From NCBI GenBank assembly GCA_963739995.1, contig CAVUCH010000005.1, positions 62,001 to 126,000 of the forward strand: DNA of 64,000 bases, in the 5' to 3' direction. Of this stretch, positions 26,541 to 35,567 are shown in pieces. The position numbers were made by a program, and so were the translations under genes. Position 1 is the first letter of the stretch; every line of letters starts with the position of its first letter. The notes below the pieces were generated by a model, which was given only the letters and a program-made list of their open reading frames with translations, was not told the DNA's origin and searched no databases. Origin of the DNA: CAVUCH01 sp963739995 (lineage in GTDB: Bacteria; Acidobacteriota; Vicinamibacteria; Vicinamibacterales; JAENWD01).

Positions 26541-27929
26541 TTACACGCCGCGCAGCTTCTTCGCGAGCTCGCGCACGTCGAGCCGTTCCATCTTGAACTT
26601 CAGCGTCGAGAGCGGCAGGCCCAGGTGCCGTGCCGTGCCCGTCACGTTCCAGCCGTTCTTCTCGAGCGCCCGCAGGATGAAGTTGCGCTCGAAGTGCTTG
26701 CAGGCTTCATCGAAGAGGCGTTCGGCCGACTCCGGCTGCGCATCGAGCTGCGCGAAGAGAAACTCGAACGGCAGGTCCTCCTCGGTCAGCCATTCCTTGT
26801 CGGTGATCGCCACGAGCCGCTCGATCAGGTTCTCGAGCTCCCGGATGTTGCCGGGCCACCAGTAGGCCTGCAGCGTGCGGATCATGCCTTCGGAGAGGCC
26901 GCGGATGTCTTTGCGGAAGCGGGTGCTGTAACGCCGCAGGAAGAAGCGCGCGAGCTCGGGGATGTCCTCCGCGCGCTCACGCAGCGGCGGAACCTTCAGC
27001 CGCACCACGTTCAGCCGGTAGAACAGATCCTCCCGGAAGCGGCCCTCTTTCATCGCCTTGTCCAGGTCCACGTGGGTCGCGGCGATGAGCCGGAAATCCG
27101 TCTTCACCGGGCGCGGGCTGCCGATGCGCTCGACTTCGCCTTCCTGGATCGCGCGCAGCAGCTTGGCCTGCAACTCGGTGCGGAGGTCGCCGATCTCGTC
27201 GAGAAACAGCGTGCCGCCGGAGGCAAGCTCGAATTTGCCGATCTGCTGCCGGATGGCGCCGGTGAACGAGCCCTTCTCATGGCCGAAGAGCACGCTCTCC
27301 ACGAGCTCACGCGGAATCGCCGCGAGGTTCACGGCAACGAACGGACCGTCGGGCCTCTCGGACCCGCGGTGGATCAGCCGCGCCAGCAGTTCCTTGCCCG
27401 TGCCGCTCTCGCCGAGAATGAGGACCGTGGCCGAGAGCTTCGCCACCCGCTGCACGAGATCGAGGATGCCGCGCGTGTTCGGGCTCGGACCCGCGACGAA
27501 CTCGCGATCCGTGGACTCGTCGACCTCCGTCTGCAGGCGCAGCACCTGGCGGCTGAGATCCTGGCGCTCCACCGCGTGCCCGACCAGGGCGCGGATCTCG
27601 TCGCGCCGGACATTCTTCGTGACGAAGTGGAACGCACCGAGCTTCATCGCTTCGACCGCCGAGGCGACATCCGCTGCGGCCGACGTCACGATCACTTCGG
27701 CGCCGGGATAGTTCTCGCGGAGGATGCGCAGCAGCTCGAAGCCGGAGATGCCGGGCTGCCGCACGTCGACCAGCGCGACGTCCACTTCGTCGCGGATCAG
27801 CAGCGCCAGCGCACCTTCGGCGCTTGCGGCGCGCATGACGCGGTAGTCCTCGCGCAGCGCGTCGTGGAACGACTCGCGCGCCAGTTCGTCCGCGTCGACG
27901 ACGAGCAGGGTCTTCTGGCGTGTGGACAC
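26541..27929 (-). CDS. Sigma-54-dependent response regulator (NtrC family)
   Basis: 462 residues from the GTG at 27929. Receiver domain (residues 1-120): LLVVDADELARESF and VDVALVDVRQPGISGFELL with the phospho-Asp. AAA+ domain (145-385): Walker A GESGTGKELLARLI, sigma-54 contact loop GSFTGA (a GAFTGA variant), Walker B GGTLFLDEIGDL and RREDLFYRL-like region. A Fis-type helix-turn-helix ends the protein (NVTGTARHLGLPLSTLKFKM). No histidine kinase is adjacent. The pilin operon here has a sigma-54 promoter and is a possible target. Confidence 0.93.
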   Translation of the reverse strand: MSTRQKTLLVVDADELARESFHDALREDYRVMRAASAEGALALLIRDEVDVALVDVRQPGISGFELLRILRENYPGAEVIVTSAAADVASAVEAMKLGAFHFVTKNVRRDEIRALVGHAVERQDLSRQVLRLQTEVDESTDREFVAGPSPNTRGILDLVQRVAKLSATVLILGESGTGKELLARLIHRGSERPDGPFVAVNLAAIPRELVESVLFGHEKGSFTGAIRQQIGKFELASGGTLFLDEIGDLRTELQAKLLRAIQEGEVERIGSPRPVKTDFRLIAATHVDLDKAMKEGRFREDLFYRLNVVRLKVPPLRERAEDIPELARFFLRRYSTRFRKDIRGLSEGMIRTLQAYWWPGNIRELENLIERLVAITDKEWLTEEDLPFEFLFAQLDAQPESAERLFDEACKHFERNFILRALEKNGWNVTGTARHLGLPLSTLKFKMERLDVRELAKKLRGV

Positions 27930-27988
27930 CGGGGGCTCGGAACGGTCGTAGTGTAGCGCACGCACGCGCCGCGGCACTGATAAACGGC

Positions 27989-28078
27989 TCTGGGCGCTTG
28001 GCGCTGGGCGACGATGGTGGAGCTGCGACCCGCATCCGCCATCCACTCGCCGCCCAGTACCCCTGCTGGCGCCCAGCG
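27989..28078. repeat. Decayed heptanucleotide and inverted repeats
   Basis: GGGCGCT TGGCGCT GGGCGAC at about 27989-28009 reads as degenerate seven-base units, and CGCCCAGCGCC at 28068-28078 is the exact complement of GGCGCTGGGCG at 27998-28008. It lies upstream of the NtrC-type gene and may form an 11-bp stem. Confidence 0.5.
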
Positions 28079-28153
28079 CCTCCGCGCGGTTGACACCCCG
28101 TCCGAGGCGCGGATAACGTACGGCCTTCGTGGGCTGTTCAGGGAGCGTCGCAG

Positions 28154-28403
28154 GTGACGGTGTGGTTGGCCATCGGGCTCGTGCTCGTGCTCGTGCTCGC
28201 GCTCGCGGCGTGGATGCGGGCGCGCGGCCTGGCCAGACGTCTCGACACGCTGACGCAGCAGGTCCTGGGAGCTTCGCTACCAGCACGGTCAACTGCGCGC
28301 GGACGTCAAGCGGCTGACGCCCGAGGCCGACCCGCTCGAACCCGCGTCGGCGGCTGAAACGCCGCCGCAGACCTTCATTCCGTTGTCGTCCTTGAAGCGG
28401 TGA
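28154..28403 (+). pseudogene. Small membrane-anchored protein, one +1 frameshift
   Basis: A GTG-started frame gives one N-terminal helix (WLAIGLVLVLVLALAAW) and a basic segment RRLDTLTQQ. The next frame continues with WELRYQHGQLRADVKRLTPE and ends FIPLSSLKR at 28403. Joined by skipping one base near 28265 (GTCCTGG) they form a helix-plus-coiled-coil protein of about 82 residues that looks like a real small gene: the change of frame keeps heptad-like polarity, and the stop is shortly before the next operon. The function is unknown. Confidence 0.45.
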
Positions 28404-28460
28404 GCACAAGGCGGCCGCCCCTTACCGAAACGACCGTTCCGTCGCCCATCGGGAGCATCT

Positions 28461-29876
28461 GTGGCACAAGCGTTCGACCTCGTCGTGGTGGGCTCCGGTA
28501 CGGGCGGTTACGTTGCCGCCATCCGTGCTGCGCAGCTCGGACTGAAGACCGCCGTCGTCGAACGCCAGCCGGCGCTTGGTGGCACCTGCCTGATCTGGGG
28601 ATGCATTCCGACGAAGGCGCTGCTCGAGCACGCGCACGCCTACAAGATCGTGCAGCAGTCGAAGGAGTGGGGCATCGTGCTTGGCGACGGCGCGCCATCG
28701 GTCGACGTGGCACAGGTGCACGCCCGCAAGGACAAGATCGTCACCGGGCTGACGAAGGGGATCGAATACCTGTTCAAGAAGAACGGGATTGCGTGGATCA
28801 AGGGAACTGCGCGTCTGCTCGGCAACGGCAAGGTCGCAGTGACGGGTGAGCAGGAGCAGGAGCTGCAGGCGAAGGAAATCGTCGTCGCGACCGGCTCGCA
28901 GCCGCGCGGGGTGCCGGGAATCGAGATAGACCGGCACCGGATCATCACGAGCGACGAGGCTATTCACCTGAAGGAAATCCCGAGATCGATGGTGATTCTC
29001 GGCAGCGGCGCCGTCGGCGTGGAGTTCGGCTCAATCTTCAACCGGTTCGGCACGAAGGTCACCATCCTCGAACTGCTGCCGCGCCTGGTGCCCGTCGAGG
29101 ATGAAGCGGTCTCCGCCGAATTGCAGAAGTCATTCAGGAAGCAGGGCATCACGGCGCATACGGGCGCCAGGGTCACGGCGGCGCGCGTGAACGGTGACGC
29201 CGTGCAGATCGAGGCCGAGTTGTCCGGCGGCAAGACCGAGTCGTTCGCGGCCGACTACCTGCTGATGGCGACGGGACGCGGCCCCGTGACGGAAGGGCTC
29301 GGCGTTGAGGATGTCGGCCTCGCGCTGGAACAGGGATACGTGGTCGTGGACGACCTGTACCGCACGAACGTCCCCGGCATCTCCGCCATTGGCGATGTCA
29401 TCACTGTCGACGGGGCCCCGCATCCGCAGCTGGCGCACGTCTCGTCGGCAGAGGGCATCCTCGTGGCAGAACGGCTGGCCGGCGAAGAAGTACGGCCACT
29501 CAACTACGATCACGTGCCCGGCTGCACCTACTGCGATCCAGAGATCGGCAGCGTGGGATTGACCGAGGCTCGGGCGCGGGAGCGTGGCTACGACGTGCGC
29601 GTCGGCAGCTTCCCGTTCAGTGTGCTCGGCCGCGCGCGAATGGCGAACGAGACCGAGGGCTTCGTGAAGATCGTGGCCGACACGAAGTACGACGAAGTGC
29701 TCGGCGTGCACATCATCGGCCCGCGTGCGACGGAGCTCGTCGCCGAGGCAGTGCTCGCGTTGCGCCTCGAGTGCACGGTTGAAGAGCTCATTCGCACGAT
29801 TCACGCGCATCCGACGATGTCGGAAGCCGTCGGCGAGGCGGCGCATGCTACGCACGGTGTTGCGATACATGTGTGA
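28461..29876 (+). CDS. lpdA: Dihydrolipoamide dehydrogenase (E3)
   Basis: FAD enzyme that reoxidises dihydrolipoamide of 2-oxoacid dehydrogenase complexes. The 471-residue product has the FAD motif DLVVVGSGTGGYVAA, the redox disulfide in GGTCLIWGCIPTK, the NAD motif VILGSGAVGVEFGS, AIGDVI in the second FAD loop and the C-terminal HAHPTMSEAVGEA with the catalytic His-Glu pair. GTG start with GGGAG upstream. It opens the lpd-E1-E2 operon, 111 bases before E1 alpha. Confidence 0.95.
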   Translation: MAQAFDLVVVGSGTGGYVAAIRAAQLGLKTAVVERQPALGGTCLIWGCIPTKALLEHAHAYKIVQQSKEWGIVLGDGAPSVDVAQVHARKDKIVTGLTKGIEYLFKKNGIAWIKGTARLLGNGKVAVTGEQEQELQAKEIVVATGSQPRGVPGIEIDRHRIITSDEAIHLKEIPRSMVILGSGAVGVEFGSIFNRFGTKVTILELLPRLVPVEDEAVSAELQKSFRKQGITAHTGARVTAARVNGDAVQIEAELSGGKTESFAADYLLMATGRGPVTEGLGVEDVGLALEQGYVVVDDLYRTNVPGISAIGDVITVDGAPHPQLAHVSSAEGILVAERLAGEEVRPLNYDHVPGCTYCDPEIGSVGLTEARARERGYDVRVGSFPFSVLGRARMANETEGFVKIVADTKYDEVLGVHIIGPRATELVAEAVLALRLECTVEELIRTIHAHPTMSEAVGEAAHATHGVAIHV

Positions 29877-29882
29877 CCGTTT

Positions 29883-29987
29883 CAGGCGGCGGGCTGCAGG
29901 CGGCACGCTGCAGGCGGAGTCCGGCACGGACTTCGGCCTGATGCCCGGAAGGCCTGTAGCCTACTGCCCGAAGCCTGCAGCCCGATA
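29883..29987. repeat. Decayed heptanucleotide repeat in the lpd-E1 gap
   Basis: The left half has a 14-base period (GGGCTGCAGGCGG, CACGCTGCAGGCGG) and the right half reads CCTGTAG CCTACTG CCCGAAG CCTGCAG CCCGATA, five seven-base units with a fixed CC start. It fills the whole gap between lpd and E1 alpha. Confidence 0.55.
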
Positions 29988-31019
29988 ATGCTCCCCCGTC
30001 CACAACTCCTGGATCTCTACTACTACATCCGCCTCACGCGGGACATCGAGGAGCGGTTGGTGCTGCTGTACCGCCAGTCGAAGGTGGTGGGCGGCCTGTA
30101 CCGCAGTCTCGGTCAGGAAGGCGAGTCCGTTGCCTCGGCGTATGCGCTTGGTGCGGAAGATGCGGTAGCGCCCCTCATCCGGAACCTCGGATCGATTGTC
30201 GCGATCGGAGTGCGGCCGCGCGACATCTTCGCGCAGTACATGGCCCGCGGCGCGTCCCCGACGCGGGGACGCGACCTGAACGTGCACTTCTCTCACATCC
30301 CGCGTCCGGGCAGCGGCGAGCGGACGCTCATCGGTCCTGTCAGCATGCTGGGCGATCTCATTCCCGTGATGGCGGGCTTCGGACTGGGCGCCCGTCTGCA
30401 GGGACGGCAGGTCGTCACGATGACCTACATCGGCGACGGCGGCACGAGCACCGGCGCCTTCCACGAGGGCCTGAACTTCGCGGCCGTGCAGAAGCTCCCG
30501 CTCGTGCTCATCGCTGAAGACAACAAGTATGCCTACTCGACCCCCATCTCCCAACAGATGGCGATCTCCCGGATCGATCAGCGTGCAGAGGCATACGGCG
30601 TTCCTCACGAGATGATCGACGGGACCGACGTGCCTGCGGTGTACGATTCAGCCCGGCGCGCCATCGAGCGTGCGCGCGCGGGCGGGGGACCGACCCTCAT
30701 CGGCGTGGACGTGATGCGCATGAAGGGGCACGCCGAGCACGACGACGGGCGCTACGTGCCCAGGGCACTGCTCGAGGCGTGGCGCGAACGGGATCCGCTG
30801 GCGCGATATCGGGGCTGGCTGCTGTCCGAGGGGGTCGCCAGCGGCGCGGAGATCGACGATATCGACGGCATGACGCACGGGTATGCCGAAGAGGAAGCGC
30901 AGATAGCCGAAGCGTCGCCCATGCCGGACCCTGCCGATGCCGGTCGCGGCGTGTGGTCGGGCGACGAACTGTTCCTGCCGCGGCTCGAGATCGTCAAGTC
31001 CCCGTTCGCCGAGGTCTGA
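29988..31019 (+). CDS. 2-oxoacid dehydrogenase E1, alpha subunit
   Basis: Thiamine-diphosphate decarboxylase alpha chain, 343 residues. The ThDP/Mg motif is GDGGTSTGAFHEGLNFAAVQ followed by LPLVLIAEDNKYAYST. HFSHIPRPGSGERTLIGPVS matches the active-site loop region, and RMKGHAEHDD is the conserved phosphorylation-loop counterpart. It belongs to the heterotetrameric pyruvate/branched-chain/acetoin group; the substrate cannot be fixed from sequence. The stop overlaps the beta-subunit ATG (TGATG). Confidence 0.93.
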   Translation: MLPRPQLLDLYYYIRLTRDIEERLVLLYRQSKVVGGLYRSLGQEGESVASAYALGAEDAVAPLIRNLGSIVAIGVRPRDIFAQYMARGASPTRGRDLNVHFSHIPRPGSGERTLIGPVSMLGDLIPVMAGFGLGARLQGRQVVTMTYIGDGGTSTGAFHEGLNFAAVQKLPLVLIAEDNKYAYSTPISQQMAISRIDQRAEAYGVPHEMIDGTDVPAVYDSARRAIERARAGGGPTLIGVDVMRMKGHAEHDDGRYVPRALLEAWRERDPLARYRGWLLSEGVASGAEIDDIDGMTHGYAEEEAQIAEASPMPDPADAGRGVWSGDELFLPRLEIVKSPFAEV

Positions 31020-31990
31020 TGCAGGCCACCTATCTGGAGGCGATTCGCCAGGGCCTGGGCGAGGAGATGGGACTCGACCCGCGGGTGTTCATCATCGGGG
31101 AGGATGTCGGGGCTTACGGCGGCGCCTTCAAGGTGACTGAAGGTCTGCTGGAACGGTTCGGGCGCGAGCGCGTCATCGACACACCGATCTCCGAGACGGC
31201 AATCATCGGCGCGGCGATCGGCGCGGCCTACGCGGGCATGCGGCCCGTGGCGGAGATGCAGTTCATCGACTTCCTCGCGTGCGGGTTCAACATCTTCACG
31301 AACTTCGCGGCGCGCAGCCGCTACCGATGCGGTGCCGGCGTGCCGCTCGTGGTCCGCGGCCCGTGCGGCGGCGGGGTGGGAGGCGGCCCGTTCCACTCGG
31401 CCAACCCGGAAGCGAGTTACCTCAACACCCCGGGGCTGAAGATCGTGGAGCCCTCGACGGCCCACGATGCGAAGGGCCTGATCAAGGCCGCGATCCGGGA
31501 CGATGATCCGGTGCTCTTCCTGGAGCACAAGTTCCTGTACCGCCGTATCAAGGATGACGTGCCCGCGGACGATTACATCGTCCCGATCGGGAAGGCAGCG
31601 ATACGGCGCCCGGGGACGCATCTGTCGATTGTCACATTCGGGGCGATGGTCCACGTAGCGATGGACGCGGCGGAGCAGCTGGCGGCGGCCGGGATAGACG
31701 CCGAAGTGATCGATCTGCGCACGCTTGCGCCGCTCGACAAGGAGACGGTGCTCGCCTCGATCGCGAAGACGAGCCGTGCGCTGATCCTGCACGAGGCGCC
31801 CCGCACCGGCGGGATCGGCGGCGAAATTGCGGCTACGATCGCCGAAGAGGCCTTCGAGTACCTGGACGCGCCCGTGACGCGGCTGGCCTCGCTCGACACG
31901 ACCGTGCCATACAGCCCGCCGCTCGAAGCCGCCTTCCTGCCGAACGCCGCCCGGGTGGTGGAAGCCGCAAGGCGATTGGCGGAATACTAG
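31019..31990 (+). CDS. 2-oxoacid dehydrogenase E1, beta subunit
   Basis: 323 residues. The N-terminal ThDP-binding half has VFIIGEDVGAYGGAFKVTEG, DTPISETAIIGAAIGAAYAG and the FNIFTNFAARSRYRCG segment; the C-terminal transketolase fold has HLSIVTFGAMVHVAMDAA, AEVIDLRTLAPLDKETV and LILHEAPRTGGIGGEIAA. Starts one base before the alpha-subunit stop ends, so the pair is coupled. Followed after 78 bases by E2. Confidence 0.93.
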   Translation: MQATYLEAIRQGLGEEMGLDPRVFIIGEDVGAYGGAFKVTEGLLERFGRERVIDTPISETAIIGAAIGAAYAGMRPVAEMQFIDFLACGFNIFTNFAARSRYRCGAGVPLVVRGPCGGGVGGGPFHSANPEASYLNTPGLKIVEPSTAHDAKGLIKAAIRDDDPVLFLEHKFLYRRIKDDVPADDYIVPIGKAAIRRPGTHLSIVTFGAMVHVAMDAAEQLAAAGIDAEVIDLRTLAPLDKETVLASIAKTSRALILHEAPRTGGIGGEIAATIAEEAFEYLDAPVTRLASLDTTVPYSPPLEAAFLPNAARVVEAARRLAEY

Positions 31991-32040
31991 AGCTAGAGCC
32001 CGCGCTCGAGCCTGGACCCTGAGCGGACCCCGCCAGGCCG
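31988..32040. repeat. Decayed heptanucleotide repeat before E2
   Basis: The gap between E1 beta and E2 reads in loose seven-base units (AGAGCTA GAGCCCG, GAGCCTG GACCCTG) much like the other short intergenic tandem repeats here. Only partly regular. Confidence 0.35.
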
Positions 32041-32068
32041 GGAGCCCGCAGGCGACAAGGATCACCCT

Positions 32069-33463
32069 ATGTCCACTCCAGTGTTGATGCCGCAGATGGG
32101 CGAGTCGATTGCCGAGGGCACGATCGTCCGCTGGATCAAGAAGGTTGGAGAGACGGTCGATCGGGACGAGCCGCTGTTCGAGATATCGACGGACAAGGTT
32201 GACGCCGAGATCCCATCACCCGCGGCCGGTGTGCTCGCCGAGATCAAGGTCAAGGAAGGGGAAACGGTCGCCGTCAACAGCGTCGTAGCCACCATTGGAG
32301 CGCAGGGCCAGGCGCGAGAACAAGGGGAGGCGCGCACCGCTGGCCCGGAGGCCCCTCCGGCCGCTGCTGCCGACGCTGCCTCTCCACCTGTGACGGCGGC
32401 GCAGCCGCAGCCGGACGGCTCGCCGTCGCCGCAGAGTACGCCGGCCCGGACCGACGCTCCGGCTCGTTCCGCCGCAGCCTCGGGAGGCCCGGCCGCAGCA
32501 CCGGCCTCCGGGATCGAACGTTCGACGAACGGCGAGGGCGTTCTGTCGAAGGACGAGCAGCGCCGCGCCAAGTCGTCGCCGCTCGTGCGCAAAATCGCAA
32601 AGGAGCATCAGATTGACATCCGCGGTCTGCAGGGCTCCGGCGTGGGTGGGCGCGTGACCAAGCACGACATCCTCGGTTTCATCGAGCACGGGGCTGCCGC
32701 GGCGTCCGCCCCGACGGCGTCGAGCGCACCTGCGAGCCGGGCAGACGGTCACACCCCGCTGTTCAAGGCCGGTGAGTCGGTGGAAATCGTGCCGATGAGC
32801 GTGATGCGGCGGAAGATCGCGGAGCACATGGTTGTGAGCCGGCGCACCTCCGCTCACGTGCACTCGGTGTTCGAGGTGAACTTCTCGCGGGTTGCGCAGC
32901 TGCGCGATCAGAAGAAAGCGGAGTACGAGCGCTCAGGCGCGAAGCTCACGTACATGTCGTTCATCACCAAAGCCGTGGTCGACGCGCTCCGCGCAGTGCC
33001 CATCGTCAATGCGTCTCTCGACGGCGACAACGTCGTCTACAAGAAGGAGATCAACATCGGGATTGCGGTGGCGCTCGACTGGGGGCTCATCGTACCAGTG
33101 CTGAAGAACGCAGACGAGAAGAACCTGCTCGGCCTGAGCCGCGCCATCGCGGACCTCGCGACCCGAGCTCGCGCGAAGGGGCTGAAGCCCGAGGAGGTCC
33201 AGGGCGGAACCTTCACGATCACGAACCCAGGAAACTTCGGTGCGCAGTTCGGGCTGCCCATCATCAATCAGCCGCAGGTCGCAATCCTCGGCGTAGGCGC
33301 CGTCGAAAAGCGCGCCGTTGTGATCGACGATGCGATTGCGATCCGCCCGATGGGGTATCTGGCGCTCGGGTTCGATCACAGGCTGATCGATGGCGCCGTG
33401 GCCGATCGCTTCATGGCGCACATCAAAGGTCAGTTGGAACAGTTCGACCCTGCGGGCGTGTAG
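32069..33463 (+). CDS. 2-oxoacid dehydrogenase E2 (dihydrolipoyl acyltransferase)
   Basis: 464 residues in three parts. Lipoyl domain (1-80) with the lipoylated Lys in FEISTDKVDAEIPSP. A long Ala/Pro linker, then a peripheral-subunit-binding domain (SSPLVRKIAKEHQIDIRGLQ, GSGVGGRVTKHDIL). Catalytic domain from about 230: VPMSVMRRKIAEHMVVSR, GGTFTITNPGNFGAQFG and the active-site FDHRLIDGAVADRF. With one lipoyl domain it forms the core of the complex with E1 and Lpd. Its last 41 bases overlap the end of a convergent hydrolase gene. Confidence 0.94.
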   Translation: MSTPVLMPQMGESIAEGTIVRWIKKVGETVDRDEPLFEISTDKVDAEIPSPAAGVLAEIKVKEGETVAVNSVVATIGAQGQAREQGEARTAGPEAPPAAAADAASPPVTAAQPQPDGSPSPQSTPARTDAPARSAAASGGPAAAPASGIERSTNGEGVLSKDEQRRAKSSPLVRKIAKEHQIDIRGLQGSGVGGRVTKHDILGFIEHGAAAASAPTASSAPASRADGHTPLFKAGESVEIVPMSVMRRKIAEHMVVSRRTSAHVHSVFEVNFSRVAQLRDQKKAEYERSGAKLTYMSFITKAVVDALRAVPIVNASLDGDNVVYKKEINIGIAVALDWGLIVPVLKNADEKNLLGLSRAIADLATRARAKGLKPEEVQGGTFTITNPGNFGAQFGLPIINQPQVAILGVGAVEKRAVVIDDAIAIRPMGYLALGFDHRLIDGAVADRFMAHIKGQLEQFDPAGV

Positions 33464-34382
33464 CCGCGACGACCTCACGGATCGCCTGGACCACCACATC
33501 CGGTCGATCGAGCGGAATCCAGTGGCCGCTGCGCTCGGCGATGACGTGGCGCCCGCGCGTGGAGCGCGCGGCAAGCCGTGCCTGGCGTCCGAGCTGGCCT
33601 GCATCCGAGTTCGTCTCGCCCGACACGACGACCACTGGCACATCTCCGAAATCCTGACCCACGGGAACTGCGGCAGCGCTCACGCTGATCGACTCGATCT
33701 GACTGCCGAGGGCTTCGAAGAACTTCGGCTGCGTCCAGAATCGCTGCGCGATCGCGCGCACGTCCGGCGGCAGCTTCGCGACGGGTGCCATGAGTTCCTC
33801 GTCCACGCGCCGCAGTGCGCCCCGGCTCGCGACAAACGCGGCGACGCGCGCGCCGCCGGGCGCGCCGGCGCGGGCGAGCCCGGCCACCAGCCCTGTGATA
33901 CCGAAGCGTGCGGCGAGACGCCCGTAGCGGCACAGCTGTGCGCCCCGGCGAACGAGGGCTCCGAGAGCAGCCGACGGCGGCGTCCAGTCCTCGGGATATG
34001 CGGGATCGAGCAGCACGAGGCCGGCGACATCCTCCGGGTGCTGGTGCAGGAACAGCCGCGCGGTGAGACCGCCGAACGAGTGCCCTACCAGTATGTACGG
34101 CGGCGGAATGCTGCCGGCGGCGAGCAGCGCTCGCAGTTCCTCCACGATGCGCGGGGTCGTACGCGGCAGCGGCCCCGCGTCGCTCCACGCGAAACCGGCG
34201 CGATCGACCGCACAGGCGCGGGCGAACGAAGCCACCTCGGGCAGAACGTACGTCCAGCTGAGGGAGGATGCGCCGAGCGCCGCGTCGAACACGACCGCCG
34301 GACCGCCAGCGCCGTGGCAGTGCAGGTGCAGCCGATGGCTGCCCACATCGATCAGCTGTCCCGGTGGAGGCGCGACACGCAT
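33423..34382 (-). CDS. Alpha/beta hydrolase
   Basis: 319 residues from the ATG at 34382. Standard fold: PAVVFDAALGASSLSWTYVL, ACAVDRAGFAWSDAGP, nucleophile elbow YILVGHSFGGLTAR, GLVLLDPAYPEDW, and a late His in ERSGHWIPLDRPDVVV. The Ser, Asp and His of the triad are all present. The substrate is unknown; closest in style are lipase or esterase-like and haloperoxidase-like members. It converges on, and overlaps by 41 bases, the end of the E2 gene. Confidence 0.85.
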   Translation of the reverse strand: MRVAPPPGQLIDVGSHRLHLHCHGAGGPAVVFDAALGASSLSWTYVLPEVASFARACAVDRAGFAWSDAGPLPRTTPRIVEELRALLAAGSIPPPYILVGHSFGGLTARLFLHQHPEDVAGLVLLDPAYPEDWTPPSAALGALVRRGAQLCRYGRLAARFGITGLVAGLARAGAPGGARVAAFVASRGALRRVDEELMAPVAKLPPDVRAIAQRFWTQPKFFEALGSQIESISVSAAAVPVGQDFGDVPVVVVSGETNSDAGQLGRQARLAARSTRGRHVIAERSGHWIPLDRPDVVVQAIREVVAATRPQGRTVPTDL

Positions 34383-34482
34383 ACGAACATTCTCGACGAA
34401 GTGGCGCTGCCCGGGCTGATCCCGCGGGCGATCGGTGCTTGGAGGCGATTCGGGAATGGCCGAAACCTGATAACGTGCTCCC

Positions 34483-34665
34483 ATAAGGGTTGCATACGTC
34501 TTCGTCAGTCCCCGCGCCGCCAGCTACAAGCTGGGGCGCATGATTCTGCCGCAGCTCGAGGCAGGCACCCACGGCGTCGAGGTTGGCGGCATGTTCTTTT
34601 TCGACGACCTGACCTGCTACGCGGCGCTCGGGGGCAATCCTCCGGATCAGGTGATCACGTTGTAG
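34483..34665 (+). pseudogene. DsrE-like (SaoD-like) remnant without a normal start codon
   Basis: An uninterrupted frame of 60 codons encodes VAYVFVSPRAASYKLGRMIL, then PQLEAGTHGVEVGGMFFFDD. This looks like the N-terminal half of a small DsrE-related protein. The codon where the start is expected is ATA (34483), directly after an in-frame stop four codons upstream, and no ATG, GTG or TTG lies before the conserved part. The frame ends soon after FFFDD, shorter than I would expect. It is probably a decaying gene; use of an ATA start is the alternative. Confidence 0.4.
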
Positions 34666-34675
34666 GTTGTGTCAT

Positions 34676-34715
34676 CGCCAGGCGGCTGGCGGCGGTGGCC
34701 GGGCGCATTTTTTTT
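34676..34715 (+). terminator. Weak terminator candidate before lipB
   Basis: CGCCAG and CTGGCG form a six-bp stem at 34676-34691, and an eight-base T run follows at 34708-34715 after about 16 bases. T runs this long are rare in this sequence. The spacing is poor for a classical terminator. Confidence 0.3.
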
Positions 34716-34747
34716 GAAACAGGCGCTACGCGCAGAGTACCCAGGTC

Positions 34748-35428
34748 ATGCTCCAGCCTCTCGAGGTGCGCCGGCTCGGCGTCGTGTCCTACGCGGAGGC
34801 GCTCGCGATGCAGCGTGCACTCGTGGAGGATCGTAAGGCGGGTCGAACCGCCGACGTCCTTCTTCTGCTCGAGCACCCGCACGTCATCACGCTCGGCGTG
34901 AAATCGGACAGTGCCCGCTCGCACATCGTCGCTTCCCCGGAGGTGCTCGCGGCCAGGGGCGTCGACGTGCACGAGACGGGTCGCGGCGGCGACGTGACCT
35001 ACCACGGCCCGGGGCAACTCGTGGGCTACCCGGTCATCGACCTCAAGCCGGATCGGTGCGATGTGCACGCTTACGTGCGTGATCTCGAGGAGCTCATGAT
35101 TCGCGCCTGCGCGGACTTCGGCGTGACGGCCCGCCGCGTCAGCGGACTGTCGGGCGCATGGGTGGACACACCGCGAGGGCCGGAGAAAATTGGCGCCATC
35201 GGCGTCCGCATCTCTCGGTGGGTCACCAGCCACGGGTTCGCTTTCAACGTAAACACCGACCTCGATTTCTTCCGCCTCATCGTGCCTTGCGGGATTGCCG
35301 GGCACGGCGTGACGTCACTCGAGGCGCTGCTCGGGCGCTCTATCTCGTTGGCCGCGGTTGAGGAGGTACTCGTCGAGCATTTTGCACACGTCTTCGGCCG
35401 TACTGTGGGGAAACCCTCGGTATGCTGA
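34748..35428 (+). CDS. lipB: Octanoyltransferase LipB
   Basis: Transfers octanoyl from acyl carrier protein to apo-lipoyl domains, the first step in lipoate attachment. 226 residues: DVLLLLEHPHVITLGVKSD, GRGGDVTYHGPGQLVGYP, EKIGAIGVRISRWVTSHG with the catalytic Lys, and LIVPCGIAGHGVTSL with the catalytic Cys. Its place near E2 and Lpd fits: it would lipoylate the E2 encoded upstream. Confidence 0.96.
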   Translation: MLQPLEVRRLGVVSYAEALAMQRALVEDRKAGRTADVLLLLEHPHVITLGVKSDSARSHIVASPEVLAARGVDVHETGRGGDVTYHGPGQLVGYPVIDLKPDRCDVHAYVRDLEELMIRACADFGVTARRVSGLSGAWVDTPRGPEKIGAIGVRISRWVTSHGFAFNVNTDLDFFRLIVPCGIAGHGVTSLEALLGRSISLAAVEEVLVEHFAHVFGRTVGKPSVC

Positions 35429-35567
35429 GCCACTGACCGAAGCCCTGTAATGGGCCGACCGCATCGGATAGTCAGCGACAGCGTCGTTGACGTTCGCAGC
35501 GTCTAAACGGCTCCCGCGCTTCAACTTCCAGCGGCCAACCTGCGTCTCGGAATATTCGTGTTGCTCC

